Assembly: GCA_002723275.1 (NCBI GenBank)
Contig: PBNZ01000041.1
Span: forward strand, 1 to 42,113
DNA: 42,113 bases
Direction of reading: 5' to 3'
From: Planctomycetaceae bacterium
GTDB lineage: Bacteria; Planctomycetota; Planctomycetia; Pirellulales; Pirellulaceae
Part shown: piece after piece, positions 26,298-35,732 of the stretch
Layout of the letters: every line of letters starts with the position of its first letter
Position numbering within the stretch: the stretch's first letter is position 1
Made by a program: the position numbers and the translations under genes
Notes under the pieces: generated by a model
The model's database searches: none
Told to the model about the DNA's origin: nothing
The model's input: the letters and a program-made list of their open reading frames with translations, nothing else

Positions 26298-29136
26298 GGC
26301 TCGGTGCGGGATGTTCAACAGCCTCTTTGCCGTCAGCATTCACCATGCGGACCACACTATCGTGACCAGCAAACACAAGCCAATCTCCGACAAGATTACT
26401 GCTCACGGAGTAGAGGAAATCGGAGCCTGTACCAATGCCATCTCTCTTGCCTCCCGTATCGCATCGATAGAGTGATCGATCACCACAGGCTGCGAAGAAA
26501 CGGTTGGAGGTTCCGGCGAAATCGAGCGAAGTTACTTCCTTGCCAAATCCCTCAATCGTACGAATCTGCGAGCCATTGTTCATATCCCAGACTTTGACGA
26601 CCTTATCGGCTCCGGCGGTTGCCAAACCCCGGCCATCGGCCTGCCAAGCCACATCGAGGACATGATGAGTGTGTCCTTCAAACGTTTTGAGCAATTCCCC
26701 AGAAGTGATGTCGAAGACCTTCATAAAGCGGTCCGCACCACAACTCGCAACCTTCTTTCCGTCAGGAGAGAAGGCGATACCGAAGACCGTGTCGCTATGT
26801 GCGTCCTTAATTTCACTCTGGATCGTTCCCTGTTCAACATCAACAATCTTCAATTCACCCATCCGAGATGGTTCACCGCCGCCTACGGCCAGCAGTTTAC
26901 CGGCAGGCCCAAAGGCGAGAGCGGTAATACGATCGTCGAAGGGCGAATCACCATCCGGACGACCGATCGTTTGCTGGAGACTCCAACGAGGCTGAAGCAT
27001 CCATTCGCAAAGACTGCCATTCACATCGACAGCCAGCAAACGCCCGTCATCGACAAAGTCCACGGCTGCCACTGCAGCTTCCTGATGATGAAAACGACCA
27101 TGGGGCTGACCATCGCTGGTAGCAAAGGTGAAAAGTCCACCGTCACGAGTACCGATGGCGAATTGAATTCCGTTAGATGAAAAGTCAATCTCAGTGGTCT
27201 GCAACACAAACGTATTGTCACGTTCTTCAGCCTGCTTCAATTGAGCCTCATCCGATTGTTGCTGAGCTTCTTTGTTTGTCACGATTTCCTGAAGTGGCTT
27301 GATCGCTTGATCAGCGGTTGCCAATGCCTGCTTTGCACGTTCGAGCGAGCGATCAGAAGATTCCAGAGTTCTCGTGGCTGCCGTTTTTTCATCGGTTGCC
27401 TTGGTGGCCGCCGTCTTGGCCTCTTCGGCTTTTTTCTTAAGCTCTTCGGCAGCTTTTTTGGCTGCATCAGCAGCTTCCTGAGCCGCTTTCTTTGCGTCAT
27501 CCCCCTCAGCAGATTCCAACTGCGATTGAGTTTCCGTCACTTTTTCGTCGCCATTTTTCTGCTCTTGCTCGGCGGCTTGAAGTGCTTTTTGTGCTTTCTG
27601 TTCAGCATCCGTTTTGGCCTTCAAATCCTCGTCAGCCTTCTTTCTCGTCTCTTCTACCTTCTTCAGGTTTTCCTCTTCCTGTGTCTTTCGCTTGGTGGCC
27701 TCTTCGAGATCCTTCTTGGCATTGGCAACATGTTGCTGTGCAACTTCGAAGGCAAACTTTTGACGCTGGTGTTGATCACGCAGGGCGACGTTTGTCGTCA
27801 ATGTTGCAACTTCACTGCCATCCTCAAGATTCCATAATTTGGATCCAGATTCTCCGCCCGATACACAGCGAGATCCATCGGGAGAAACAGCGATCGCCGC
27901 GACGGCACCACCATGCTGCAACTCACGCAACTGCTTTAATTCATCCAGCTGCCAAACTCGAATGGAACCAGCTGCATCGGCCGAGACGAGCGAATTATCC
28001 CCGAGTGGAGTTACCGCCGAAATCGCTTCGGCGTGGCCCGTCAAACTGCCAACCGAAATTAATTGCTTGGCATCTCCATCGAGACTTAAAATGTCCAACG
28101 CCGGTCCGTTGGCAACCGCAAGATGATTACCCTGCCAAACGAGCTGGCTTCCTGAACTTTCCTGAGCAAGCAGCTCGGTACCGTCAGAAAGCTTCCAGAC
28201 CTTCAACTGTTTATCCGCACCTAGCGAAGCGAGCAACTGTCCATCCTGGCTAATCGCCAAGGCATAAACGGCTCCGTCATGTGCCTGCCAGTCCGCTTTA
28301 TCACCTTGATGGAGCGTAATTTTTCCGGCTGAGTCACCAACGACAACCTGCTGACCATGGGCAGCCATCACAAGTCCTTCTTCCGCCTCACGCAGCGACT
28401 CGTGACGCGCAAGGACAGGCTCACGTTGCCAAAGTTTCAGAGTTCGATAGCCACCGGATGCGATTTGCTGGCCGTCGGGCGAAATCGCCAACGACTGGAC
28501 GATATCGAGATGCGCGATTCCGGGGCTCGCAGCTGCCTGTTGCTTTACCAGTTCATCATCGGAGAGCCGTCCCAGCTCGTCCTGTCCTTGATAGAGGAAA
28601 ACTTGGTTCGCACGGCCGGCGGCGACAAATCGTCCATCCCCCGACATGGCGACGGCGTAAACCGGATTAACACCAGGCGGAAGGGGCTGCCATTTTACAA
28701 TGCTCTCACTACCCCCTTCACTCGCTTTCGCTCCCTGATCGATCCAGAGCTTAAGGAGTCCCAGTTCTTCAGGGGTGAGGTTTTCGGCGTCGGCGTCATT
28801 GTCTTCCGGCGGCATGATCGGCTCCGCCCGATGGGCGGCAACATTTAGCAACAGGCTTTCATCGCTGTTTCCGACGATGACGGCAGGCCCCTCAAAACCA
28901 CCCTTCAAAATGGCCGCCGGCGATTCCAGGACGAGATCGCTGTCGGCATCCGTTTCGTTATGGCAGGCGAGGCATTTTTTACGAAGCACCGGCAAGATAT
29001 CTTTTTGAAAATCGACATCGTTCTCCCGTTCGATTGTCGCAATTTCAATGGCCTTAGCTGCAGCACTGGCAGACATGACAATAACCAGTGAGAAAGCCAA
29101 GGTTGAACGAATCACAAACAGCAAGCCGGAAACCAT
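26290..29136 (-). CDS. Exported c-type cytochrome / WD40 protein with inserted coiled coil
   Basis: This 948-aa protein has a signal peptide (about 1-27) and then a planctomycete-type cytochrome c domain with the heme motif C55-L-A-C58-H59 and a distal 'EPIMPP' Met candidate. Residues about 165-450 carry WD40 repeats ('DIVQSLAISPDGQQIASGGYRTLKLW', shown in pieces as 'LAISPDGQQIASGG'). Residues about 452-640 are a long Ala/Lys/Glu-rich coiled coil. A second WD40 block follows to about 940 ('GIAFSPDGKKVASCGADRF'). The coiled coil therefore interrupts the propeller repeats. The gene is the last of three on this strand, 44 bp after the PPC-type protein. The protein likely sits in the periplasm or paryphoplasm, possibly in an electron-transfer or scaffolding complex; the function is unknown. 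Confidence 0.9.
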   Translation of the reverse strand: MVSGLLFVIRSTLAFSLVIVMSASAAAKAIEIATIERENDVDFQKDILPVLRKKCLACHNETDADSDLVLESPAAILKGGFEGPAVIVGNSDESLLLNVAAHRAEPIMPPEDNDADAENLTPEELGLLKLWIDQGAKASEGGSESIVKWQPLPPGVNPVYAVAMSGDGRFVAAGRANQVFLYQGQDELGRLSDDELVKQQAAASPGIAHLDIVQSLAISPDGQQIASGGYRTLKLWQREPVLARHESLREAEEGLVMAAHGQQVVVGDSAGKITLHQGDKADWQAHDGAVYALAISQDGQLLASLGADKQLKVWKLSDGTELLAQESSGSQLVWQGNHLAVANGPALDILSLDGDAKQLISVGSLTGHAEAISAVTPLGDNSLVSADAAGSIRVWQLDELKQLRELQHGGAVAAIAVSPDGSRCVSGGESGSKLWNLEDGSEVATLTTNVALRDQHQRQKFAFEVAQQHVANAKKDLEEATKRKTQEEENLKKVEETRKKADEDLKAKTDAEQKAQKALQAAEQEQKNGDEKVTETQSQLESAEGDDAKKAAQEAADAAKKAAEELKKKAEEAKTAATKATDEKTAATRTLESSDRSLERAKQALATADQAIKPLQEIVTNKEAQQQSDEAQLKQAEERDNTFVLQTTEIDFSSNGIQFAIGTRDGGLFTFATSDGQPHGRFHHQEAAVAAVDFVDDGRLLAVDVNGSLCEWMLQPRWSLQQTIGRPDGDSPFDDRITALAFGPAGKLLAVGGGEPSRMGELKIVDVEQGTIQSEIKDAHSDTVFGIAFSPDGKKVASCGADRFMKVFDITSGELLKTFEGHTHHVLDVAWQADGRGLATAGADKVVKVWDMNNGSQIRTIEGFGKEVTSLDFAGTSNRFFAACGDRSLYRCDTGGKRDGIGTGSDFLYSVSSNLVGDWLVFAGHDSVVRMVNADGKEAVEHPAPSLK

Positions 29137-29180
29137 GAAACCATTCCTAATTCATCGATGACTGCGGGAAGAAAAATCGA

Positions 29181-32100
29181 TTACTGCACTCGCACCACCA
29201 AGGGAATCTCGTCCTCGATGGCCAGATCGTTGAATTTCAATTTTGTTTTCAGGACGCACTTAAAATCACCCTTTACCGAATCTTCGGCAGACATGATCTT
29301 GAGAACTCCTTCAGACTGATCTTTATTCAGACTCACAACCTCTGCCGACAAGCCTTTTGCCGACTCCGGCAGGGTAAGTTCAACATCTACCGCGTCCGCA
29401 AAACTAAATCGCCGTTCAATCGCGAAGGGCAATTCGGTCATTTTGCCGGGTGTTGTCGCAATATCGCCGGCCGAAAGATTAACCTGAACCGGCGACTTAT
29501 GGATTTGCAACGTCACAGGCGTCGAATCAACCCAAGCATTCAGTTCCTTGGGACCGAAGTTCTTTTTCGATTCTTCGATGCGTTTATCGAGAGCCTGCTT
29601 GTGTGCTTCCGCACGCTGTTGTTTTTCAGCGACTTGTTTTTGAGCAGCTTCGATGCGAGCCACTTCGTTAGTTGCGTTTTCCAATTCCTTCGCAAACCGT
29701 TGCATCTTCTGAGATACACGAGTAAGAGCTTTTTGAGCGTTGTCCAGGTGCATGATCGCTTGAGCCGAAGCGTCTTGAGCCTGCCGCACTGCTTCAGCGA
29801 GGTCGGGATCGTTACCGCTGGCAGAAGCCATCGCCTGATATGCCTTCACCTGCTCTGCAGCCCTGCGACTCGCCTCGACCGCTGCCTGAATAGCCTTGCT
29901 CGAGGCATCCTGTGCGACTTCAAACTTTCCAATGATTTCGGTACGTGATGCAACCACAGCCTTGGCCGCAGCAAGTTGTTCGGTGAGTTCCGTCCCCTGC
30001 TGGGTCAATGCGGTTAGCACACCGTCAAAATCTTTACGCGATTGCTCGGCCCGAGCGATCGCTTGGGGATTTCGAGCGTAATCGAATTTAACTTTGCCTC
30101 GCAGGAAGAGAGTATGTTTCCCAAGCGGCACCTTGTCCGTATTAAGAGGCACCTGGAGCTTGCCATCCTTCGCATCGGCAGCAAGCTTGAGTTCAGCTGG
30201 CTTGATCTCGTTATTCCCAACAATCGCAGCCAGTGCCAATTCGCCTTTAACCGTAACGGCCTTCTGATAGGCCAAGGGAATCTCCAGCTTCGCGCCTCGC
30301 GACGTCTCGATCACCTGTCCACCGAGATTCACTGCAATAGGAGCAGGATCCTGACCAAGGACGGAGAGCACCAGATCGCGAGTGAGTCGAGCACGGGGCC
30401 GACTGTTTTGAACATCGCCCGTCTCGGCAAGTAGCACAGCATTGCGTGCCGCTCGTCGTACATTTTCTTCTCCGATCACTGCTTCACCGACCACGCGAAT
30501 TACCCCGGTCCAATCCTTGGCGGATTCGTCGGCATGCAACAGAAGAATCCCGTCACTGCGACCGGCCTCGACCACGCTGGCTGCGGCGGTCACTCCTGCG
30601 GGCAGCCCTTCGACCACCAGTCGCACTGGGCCTGCGAATCCGTGTCGACGAATGACATCAACACAAACGGGCAGATTGCCGCCGGGCCGCAAAGAGGGAC
30701 TCGCCGCTTGAATCTTTTTGTCGTTATCAACCGCCTGCCGTTGACTCCAGGCAACTAACTCGAAATCCTGAAGCTGCGGACGGATTTGCAGACGATACCA
30801 GATACGTGGATCATTACGTGATCCGCCGTAGAGATCTCGAACGCCCACTCGATAGGTTGCATCAGCATCGGCCGCGAAACTGACATCGGGATCCTGGTGA
30901 GAAAGATCGAGTGCACGGGGCAGGCGAAGCTTGTACCGATTCTGGTCAAACGACGCATCATCCTGAGTCACAACTTGACTCACTTGCTCAGCACCTTGAG
31001 CATCCTTCGTCACCTTCTGAATGTAGATTTCCGGATCGGTCAGGTGTCCTAATCGATTACTGAAGAGGCGAACTTGAAAGCGTTGTCCTTTGGTAGCCTT
31101 AAACTCGACCCAATCCTGATCTCGTCGAGGATAGAACTGACCAACCACTTCGGCGGGCACCTGAATCGATTGAGCTTGAGCGGGCGTATTGTTTTCATCC
31201 TGCTCCATGACGATTGGATTATCGGCTAAACCGATCCTCGCGATGTTGGCATTGCCTTGTTCGCTGTCCCATTGAAATGGAAAATGGTGAATACCGTGCG
31301 TGCGAGTTTCACCACCGTGAACAACCGCATCAAGACTCACGGCCTCAGGAACATAGACACGCACCTGTCGCTTCTGCAGTTGAATCCCGTCAAGCTGATA
31401 ATCGGACTCGGTTCCTCCGGGCAAATTCAGCCCCACCAATTCGAACGTATTTGACTGCCCTGGCTCTGCTACGGGCGGAACGACAAAGGCAACATACGGC
31501 TGGGATCGCACGTCGAGTCGATAGAGATACTCGGCTCCACCGGCATAAACGTGGTCGTGAACCCCAACGAAGTAGGTACCTTCGGCGGGTGCGACAAATT
31601 CGATCACCGGATCCACCGTCACGCGTGAGCGCCGCATCTGACGCCCCTGCTCGTCGAAGACGGTGACAATCGGCTGCAAACGAGAATCCATAGAACGGGT
31701 TAAACACTCAACCGAAAACGCCTGCCCTTGCTTGGCATCGAATCGGTAATAGTCCACCACGTTTGCATCGGCTCGGCCATAAACAACGCGATTCGGCGTC
31801 AACTCATTGGCCGATTCGATGGAATGATTTTGACCGGCCGGCAGCAAAGCCGGTTCGGCCTCAACGAAGAAAGCTCGTGGAGTCGATGCCCCAAAGCGTC
31901 CGACGACGCGCACTTCATAGCGTCCGGGTGGAACGTTCTCGGAGACAACCACATCGAACTGGTTTTGAATGGGGGTCGGGGTGGATTCAAATTCACCCGG
32001 ATCATTCGTTCGCACGTGGCCAATAATCCCCGGATGAGAAAAGAGCAATTGACTGCCCTCATCCAGGTCACGACCAGTTACCGTAACGGTCTGCGAAGCT

Positions 32101-32234
32101 CCCACGGCAGCGCCCGGAGGAAAAACCTCCGTCAAGGTCGGATTGGGCAACTGTGCCCACACCGATGTGGTGAAAATCAATCCAGCTACTAAACATTGAA
32201 GAGAGCGTGAAGTCATAGTCGAACCAACGCGCAT
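29181..32234 (-). CDS. Large exported protein with IPT-like, PPC-like and coiled-coil regions
   Basis: This 1017-aa protein has a signal peptide; the start may be 32234 or the in-frame ATG at 32216 ('MTSRSLQCLVAGLIFTTSVWAQ'). An IPT/TIG-like domain comes first ('PTLTEVFPPGAAVGASQTVT', 'PPGRYEVRVVGRFG'). Next are pre-peptidase C-terminal (PPC)-like beta-sandwiches with 'VDYYRFDAKQGQAFSVE' and 'AEGTYFVGVHDHVYAGG', and a second copy at 'QDWVEFKATKGQRFQV'. Residues about 725-885 form an Ala-rich coiled coil. A final beta domain ends 'FNDLAIEDEIPLVVRVQ'. No protease catalytic site is visible. It lies in the middle of the three-gene minus-strand operon. The coiled coil parallels the one in the downstream WD40 protein, which suggests they may pair. 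Confidence 0.85.
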   Translation of the reverse strand: MRVGSTMTSRSLQCLVAGLIFTTSVWAQLPNPTLTEVFPPGAAVGASQTVTVTGRDLDEGSQLLFSHPGIIGHVRTNDPGEFESTPTPIQNQFDVVVSENVPPGRYEVRVVGRFGASTPRAFFVEAEPALLPAGQNHSIESANELTPNRVVYGRADANVVDYYRFDAKQGQAFSVECLTRSMDSRLQPIVTVFDEQGRQMRRSRVTVDPVIEFVAPAEGTYFVGVHDHVYAGGAEYLYRLDVRSQPYVAFVVPPVAEPGQSNTFELVGLNLPGGTESDYQLDGIQLQKRQVRVYVPEAVSLDAVVHGGETRTHGIHHFPFQWDSEQGNANIARIGLADNPIVMEQDENNTPAQAQSIQVPAEVVGQFYPRRDQDWVEFKATKGQRFQVRLFSNRLGHLTDPEIYIQKVTKDAQGAEQVSQVVTQDDASFDQNRYKLRLPRALDLSHQDPDVSFAADADATYRVGVRDLYGGSRNDPRIWYRLQIRPQLQDFELVAWSQRQAVDNDKKIQAASPSLRPGGNLPVCVDVIRRHGFAGPVRLVVEGLPAGVTAAASVVEAGRSDGILLLHADESAKDWTGVIRVVGEAVIGEENVRRAARNAVLLAETGDVQNSRPRARLTRDLVLSVLGQDPAPIAVNLGGQVIETSRGAKLEIPLAYQKAVTVKGELALAAIVGNNEIKPAELKLAADAKDGKLQVPLNTDKVPLGKHTLFLRGKVKFDYARNPQAIARAEQSRKDFDGVLTALTQQGTELTEQLAAAKAVVASRTEIIGKFEVAQDASSKAIQAAVEASRRAAEQVKAYQAMASASGNDPDLAEAVRQAQDASAQAIMHLDNAQKALTRVSQKMQRFAKELENATNEVARIEAAQKQVAEKQQRAEAHKQALDKRIEESKKNFGPKELNAWVDSTPVTLQIHKSPVQVNLSAGDIATTPGKMTELPFAIERRFSFADAVDVELTLPESAKGLSAEVVSLNKDQSEGVLKIMSAEDSVKGDFKCVLKTKLKFNDLAIEDEIPLVVRVQ

Positions 32235-32363
32235 TGTTTAAGGAAGAAGTGTATCAGCGAATTCTCGAATTGAACCCCAAGACCAGCAGCGCGAGTCGAA
32301 ACCCAAGGCTTGTCGTCTGTGTGTGCCGCTGCTGATCAAGTTGAATTATCCCGCTGATCGACT

Positions 32364-34844
32364 TTAGTGATTGAAGAGAAACTCCTTGGTGTTGATCAAC
32401 GCCCACACGACGTCTTCAAATCCCTCACGGGGCTTCTCCTTCGAGTTGACGTACTCAGCCGCAATCTTGAGTTCCTCCGCATCGGGATAGCGAGAAAAGG
32501 CGATCAGGTAGAGTTCCTGAATGCGATCATCGATCGGTCGTTCATCGGCTGCCATCAAAGCAGCGCGTCCCTGATCCGCCGACACCTTGCCAAGAATATC
32601 CTTGGAGTTGAGAAGATGTAGGCTTTGAGCCAGGCTTGCGTCCGAAGATCGTTCACACTCACAAGCGCTACTCGATTCGGGCCGACCGAAAACCGTCAGG
32701 AAGTACGAATTGAATCCGCTGTCGGGAAGTTCAATTGCACGCGTACCCTGCGGGACTCCCGGGAAGTTTGTCGGCATCCCAGTCATCTGGTCGATCGCAT
32801 CAAGTAACGACTCGGCATTCAGCCGACTCGGATAGAATCGCGAGTAATTCTGTTTATCTTTCTGGTTATGGTCGTTTGGCTCAGCACTCAACTGAAACGT
32901 CTTGGACGAACAGATGGTACGAACCAAATGCTTCAAGTCATATCCACGATCCGAGAAGTCCTGCGCGAGAGCCTCGAGCAACTTCGGGTTAGACGCAGGA
33001 TTGGTCACCCGCATATCGTCTTCCGGATCGACCAGACCACGACCAAAGACATGCTTCCAGTAACGATTCACAAGCGCCTTGGCGAAGAATGGGTTTTCAG
33101 GATTGGTCATCCAATCGACCAACACGTGTCGAGGATCTTCGAGCGGTGTAATCTGACTTGGCTCAGCATCCAAACCGGTCGGCAAAAGCGTCTCCCCAGT
33201 CTTGGGGTTCTTAGCGGTTGCCTGTCCAGGCTTATGGACGATGCGATCTTGATTACGGAACTCCGTCTTCTTACGACCTACTTGTGAATAGAAGGCCGAG
33301 AAACTGTGGTAATCTCGCTGACTCCATTTCTCAAACGGATGGTGGTGACAACGAGCACACTGGATTCGCATCCCGAGAAAGAGTTGCGCCGTATCTTCGA
33401 CCAGCGCCGCCTGATCTCGTACCTCGCGGTACCAGGCTACGGGAGGATGCACCGATACGTCACCGGAGGCAGCGACAATGTCCCGCACAAATTCATCGTA
33501 CGGTTGATTTTCTTGCATCCTGTCTCGAATCCAATGGTAGAAGGCGAAGGTCGAACGTTTGTCGGCGTCGTTGCCTCGCTTGTTCCGCAGAATTGCGGCC
33601 CATTTTGTCGCAAAGTTATGAGCATAGTCGTTGCTGTCGAGCAATTGATTGACTAACCGCTCTCGTTTGTTTTCGGAGTCATCCGCAGCAAAGGCACGGG
33701 CTTCATCCAGCGTAGGAACACGTCCGGCAATCGTGAGTGTCGCACGACGCAGGAAAGTCGGATCGTCGCAAATCTCCGAAGGAGGCAAACCTAACTCCTG
33801 GAGCTGTTCGAAGACGAGATCATCGACATAATTTGCCGGCTTGGGCAACTCAGCAACGTCGACTCCCAACGGCAGGGTCGCTCGAAAAACGTCGACGTGC
33901 CCTTGGAAAATGCACATTACTGCTGCGGTCCCCGTCTGATGCTCGGTCTTCACCAATCCGGCCGGCGATACCTCGGCCATCTCGACATCATTGGATTCCA
34001 ATGTCGTCATCCGAGTGACATCGCGCGAAGAACCATCCGAAAAACGAGCGATCACAACAATCTGCTGCTCAGCACCCGGTTTCATGGTTCGCGTCTTAGG
34101 ATATACGTCGATGCCCAGAGGAACGGGGTCTTCTTCACTACCGTAAGGCATCCCCTGTGCAATCCAACGATGAAGCACTCGATAGGGTGGCGAGTCGAGT
34201 TCAATCCGCTGACCACCACCATGCGGGAGCTCAGCCGTCCCCTTCATCAACAACAAGCTGCGATGAGGAGCCGCAGGGAACAGCCGACGACCGCGTCCTT
34301 CCTTAATGAGATATTCGTAGTCTTCATCCGGCTCGAAGCCCAACAAGGACAGTCGGAATCCATTTTGGCCACTCGATTTACCGTGACAGCCACCACCATT
34401 ACAGCCATGCTTCGTAAACAACGGCACCACATCATTGGCGAAGTTGAGTGGCAAGTCCTGCGCGTAATGCTCAACCTTTAACGGGCTGGTCGCCTGAACT
34501 CCATTTTCCGTTGTCGCCGTCACCTCCACTCCGCCCTCCGAAAGTGGCGTGACATGTCCCATCGAATCAATCTGAACAATGCCTGCGGGATCAGCGGTGT
34601 AGGTCACCACTCGGGAAAGATCGATTTCCTCTCCCGAATCCGTCACACCCGTGACAATTAATTGTTGCGCGCCATCACGACCAGCGATGACAGCCACACT
34701 TCCTGCGGGCCGTCCAGTATCGATGGTGATGGAAGCAATCGCCTCATTGTCGGAGTTGGGGGCATCAGCACCTGCGACTGTTTGCAGGGAGCCAACCCAG
34801 CAACAGGAGGCGATGAATAACACAGCCCAAAAGCGCGATAGCAT
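32364..34844 (-). CDS. Exported DUF1549/DUF1553 protein with Big2-like domains and CX4CH motif
   Basis: This 826-aa protein starts at ATG 34844, which follows GGAGA and begins a signal peptide ('MLSRFWAVLFIASCCWVGSLQ'). The open frame continues upstream to 35210 but that part is not signal-like. An N-terminal Big2-like domain is followed by a cytochrome-like segment with 'HGCNGGGCHGKSSGQNGFRLS', a C-x4-C-H arrangement rather than the standard CxxCH. A second Big2-like domain ('SDGSSRDVTRMTTLESND') comes next. DUF1549 ('DDPTFLRRATLTIAGRVP') and DUF1553 ('PFFAKALVNRYWKHVFGRGL') complete the protein, with an internal 'CARCHHHPFEKW'. These families are expanded in planctomycetes and often sit beside cytochrome/WD40 proteins. 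It is the first gene of the three-gene operon. Confidence 0.9.
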   Translation of the reverse strand: MLSRFWAVLFIASCCWVGSLQTVAGADAPNSDNEAIASITIDTGRPAGSVAVIAGRDGAQQLIVTGVTDSGEEIDLSRVVTYTADPAGIVQIDSMGHVTPLSEGGVEVTATTENGVQATSPLKVEHYAQDLPLNFANDVVPLFTKHGCNGGGCHGKSSGQNGFRLSLLGFEPDEDYEYLIKEGRGRRLFPAAPHRSLLLMKGTAELPHGGGQRIELDSPPYRVLHRWIAQGMPYGSEEDPVPLGIDVYPKTRTMKPGAEQQIVVIARFSDGSSRDVTRMTTLESNDVEMAEVSPAGLVKTEHQTGTAAVMCIFQGHVDVFRATLPLGVDVAELPKPANYVDDLVFEQLQELGLPPSEICDDPTFLRRATLTIAGRVPTLDEARAFAADDSENKRERLVNQLLDSNDYAHNFATKWAAILRNKRGNDADKRSTFAFYHWIRDRMQENQPYDEFVRDIVAASGDVSVHPPVAWYREVRDQAALVEDTAQLFLGMRIQCARCHHHPFEKWSQRDYHSFSAFYSQVGRKKTEFRNQDRIVHKPGQATAKNPKTGETLLPTGLDAEPSQITPLEDPRHVLVDWMTNPENPFFAKALVNRYWKHVFGRGLVDPEDDMRVTNPASNPKLLEALAQDFSDRGYDLKHLVRTICSSKTFQLSAEPNDHNQKDKQNYSRFYPSRLNAESLLDAIDQMTGMPTNFPGVPQGTRAIELPDSGFNSYFLTVFGRPESSSACECERSSDASLAQSLHLLNSKDILGKVSADQGRAALMAADERPIDDRIQELYLIAFSRYPDAEELKIAAEYVNSKEKPREGFEDVVWALINTKEFLFNH

Positions 34845-35732
34845 TTTCGAGGTCTCCTTCCTCACGAAGGCAAAGCGGGTAGAGGGTTGTTGGAGATGGG
34901 TAAATTTCTGCCAGATTATCTCATTTAAGCCCGTTGATTTCAAGTAAATTTCGTTCGGTCTATTGCCGTCAACCTCAGCACCAAAGTGACCGCAACTCCT
35001 GATATTGCCGAGATTTGTGTTCCGTATCTTATTTGAACATCCGAGTTGCCAAGCGGCAGATCCAACAGGCGTCGAGTAAACAGGAGCCAAGCCCCTCGGC
35101 TTCGCTCGGATAACCGCTTCCACAGGGCAAAGATAGTCAGAATAGGGGACATTGTGAGGATGCTTTCTCGCTCGAAATCCGAATCGGACGAAGACGTTGG
35201 GGCGTGGCATTTCGATCTAGATCGGCTTGTCTGGATGAATCGCGGGACTGTTTCGATATCGAGACAAGATAATTCCCCGCTTTTGCCCCATCGAATGCTG
35301 GCCTCAACGATTCCCAGCAGTGGCGTTCAAGGACGCATCGGGCCGATCAACGCGGTGCAGGCCTAAGATTCCACGGCACCATGAGAGATTCCTACAGATC
35401 GGAAAAAGCAGCCACCCCGAAAATCATTGCGACGGTCAGGATCTAGCTTTGCAGCCAGGAACTTGTTATCCAAAGAGATTACCGGACCGACATGGATTCA
35501 CGAAAACGACGGACTGTGTTGACCCGAGGCTGGCAAATTTTATAATCCGCCGGCGCGTAATCACGGGCAACTTGCAGGTTAGCACCGATCGGCTTGACTG
35601 CAAAACTCCGTTAGTAGCAACCTGAGCCGGAAACCGGCCCCCGTACCTGGACACCCGTGCCTAGGAAAACGATAAACCCGTCTCCGCCAGATGGGGGTAA
35701 CTCTCCATTGATCTTCGCTTCAGGAGAAGTGA
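34845..35732. other. Long intergenic region between PSD1-type gene and dnaG
   Basis: These 888 bp separate divergent transcription units. The only clear element is the dnaG promoter near 35519-35546, leaving a leader of about 180 nt before the dnaG start. No gene is supported: the several short open frames here have no ribosome site or recognisable content. The promoter for the minus-strand operon must also lie here but I cannot place it. Confidence 0.5.
35519..35546 (+). promoter_or_regulatory. Strong sigma70-type promoter for dnaG-rpoD
   Basis: TTGACC (35519-35524) and a perfect TATAAT (35541-35546) are separated by 16 bp. It is the best consensus promoter in the window. Transcription would start near 35553, giving an unusually long leader of about 180 nt before dnaG. 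Confidence 0.8.

Noticed and set aside
27241-27837. 198-aa open frame on the plus strand rich in Leu/Phe/Cys
   Set aside because: It lies opposite the coiled coil of the cytochrome/WD40 protein, and its composition is the expected antisense image of Lys/Glu/Ala-rich codons. No ribosome site or recognisable domain.
27492-28253. 253-aa open frame on the plus strand
   Set aside because: It overlaps the WD40 protein on the opposite strand, has shuffled low-complexity content and no ribosome site.
35046-35366. 106-aa open frame upstream of dnaG
   Set aside because: No ribosome site, no recognisable content, and a composition unlike the neighbouring genes.
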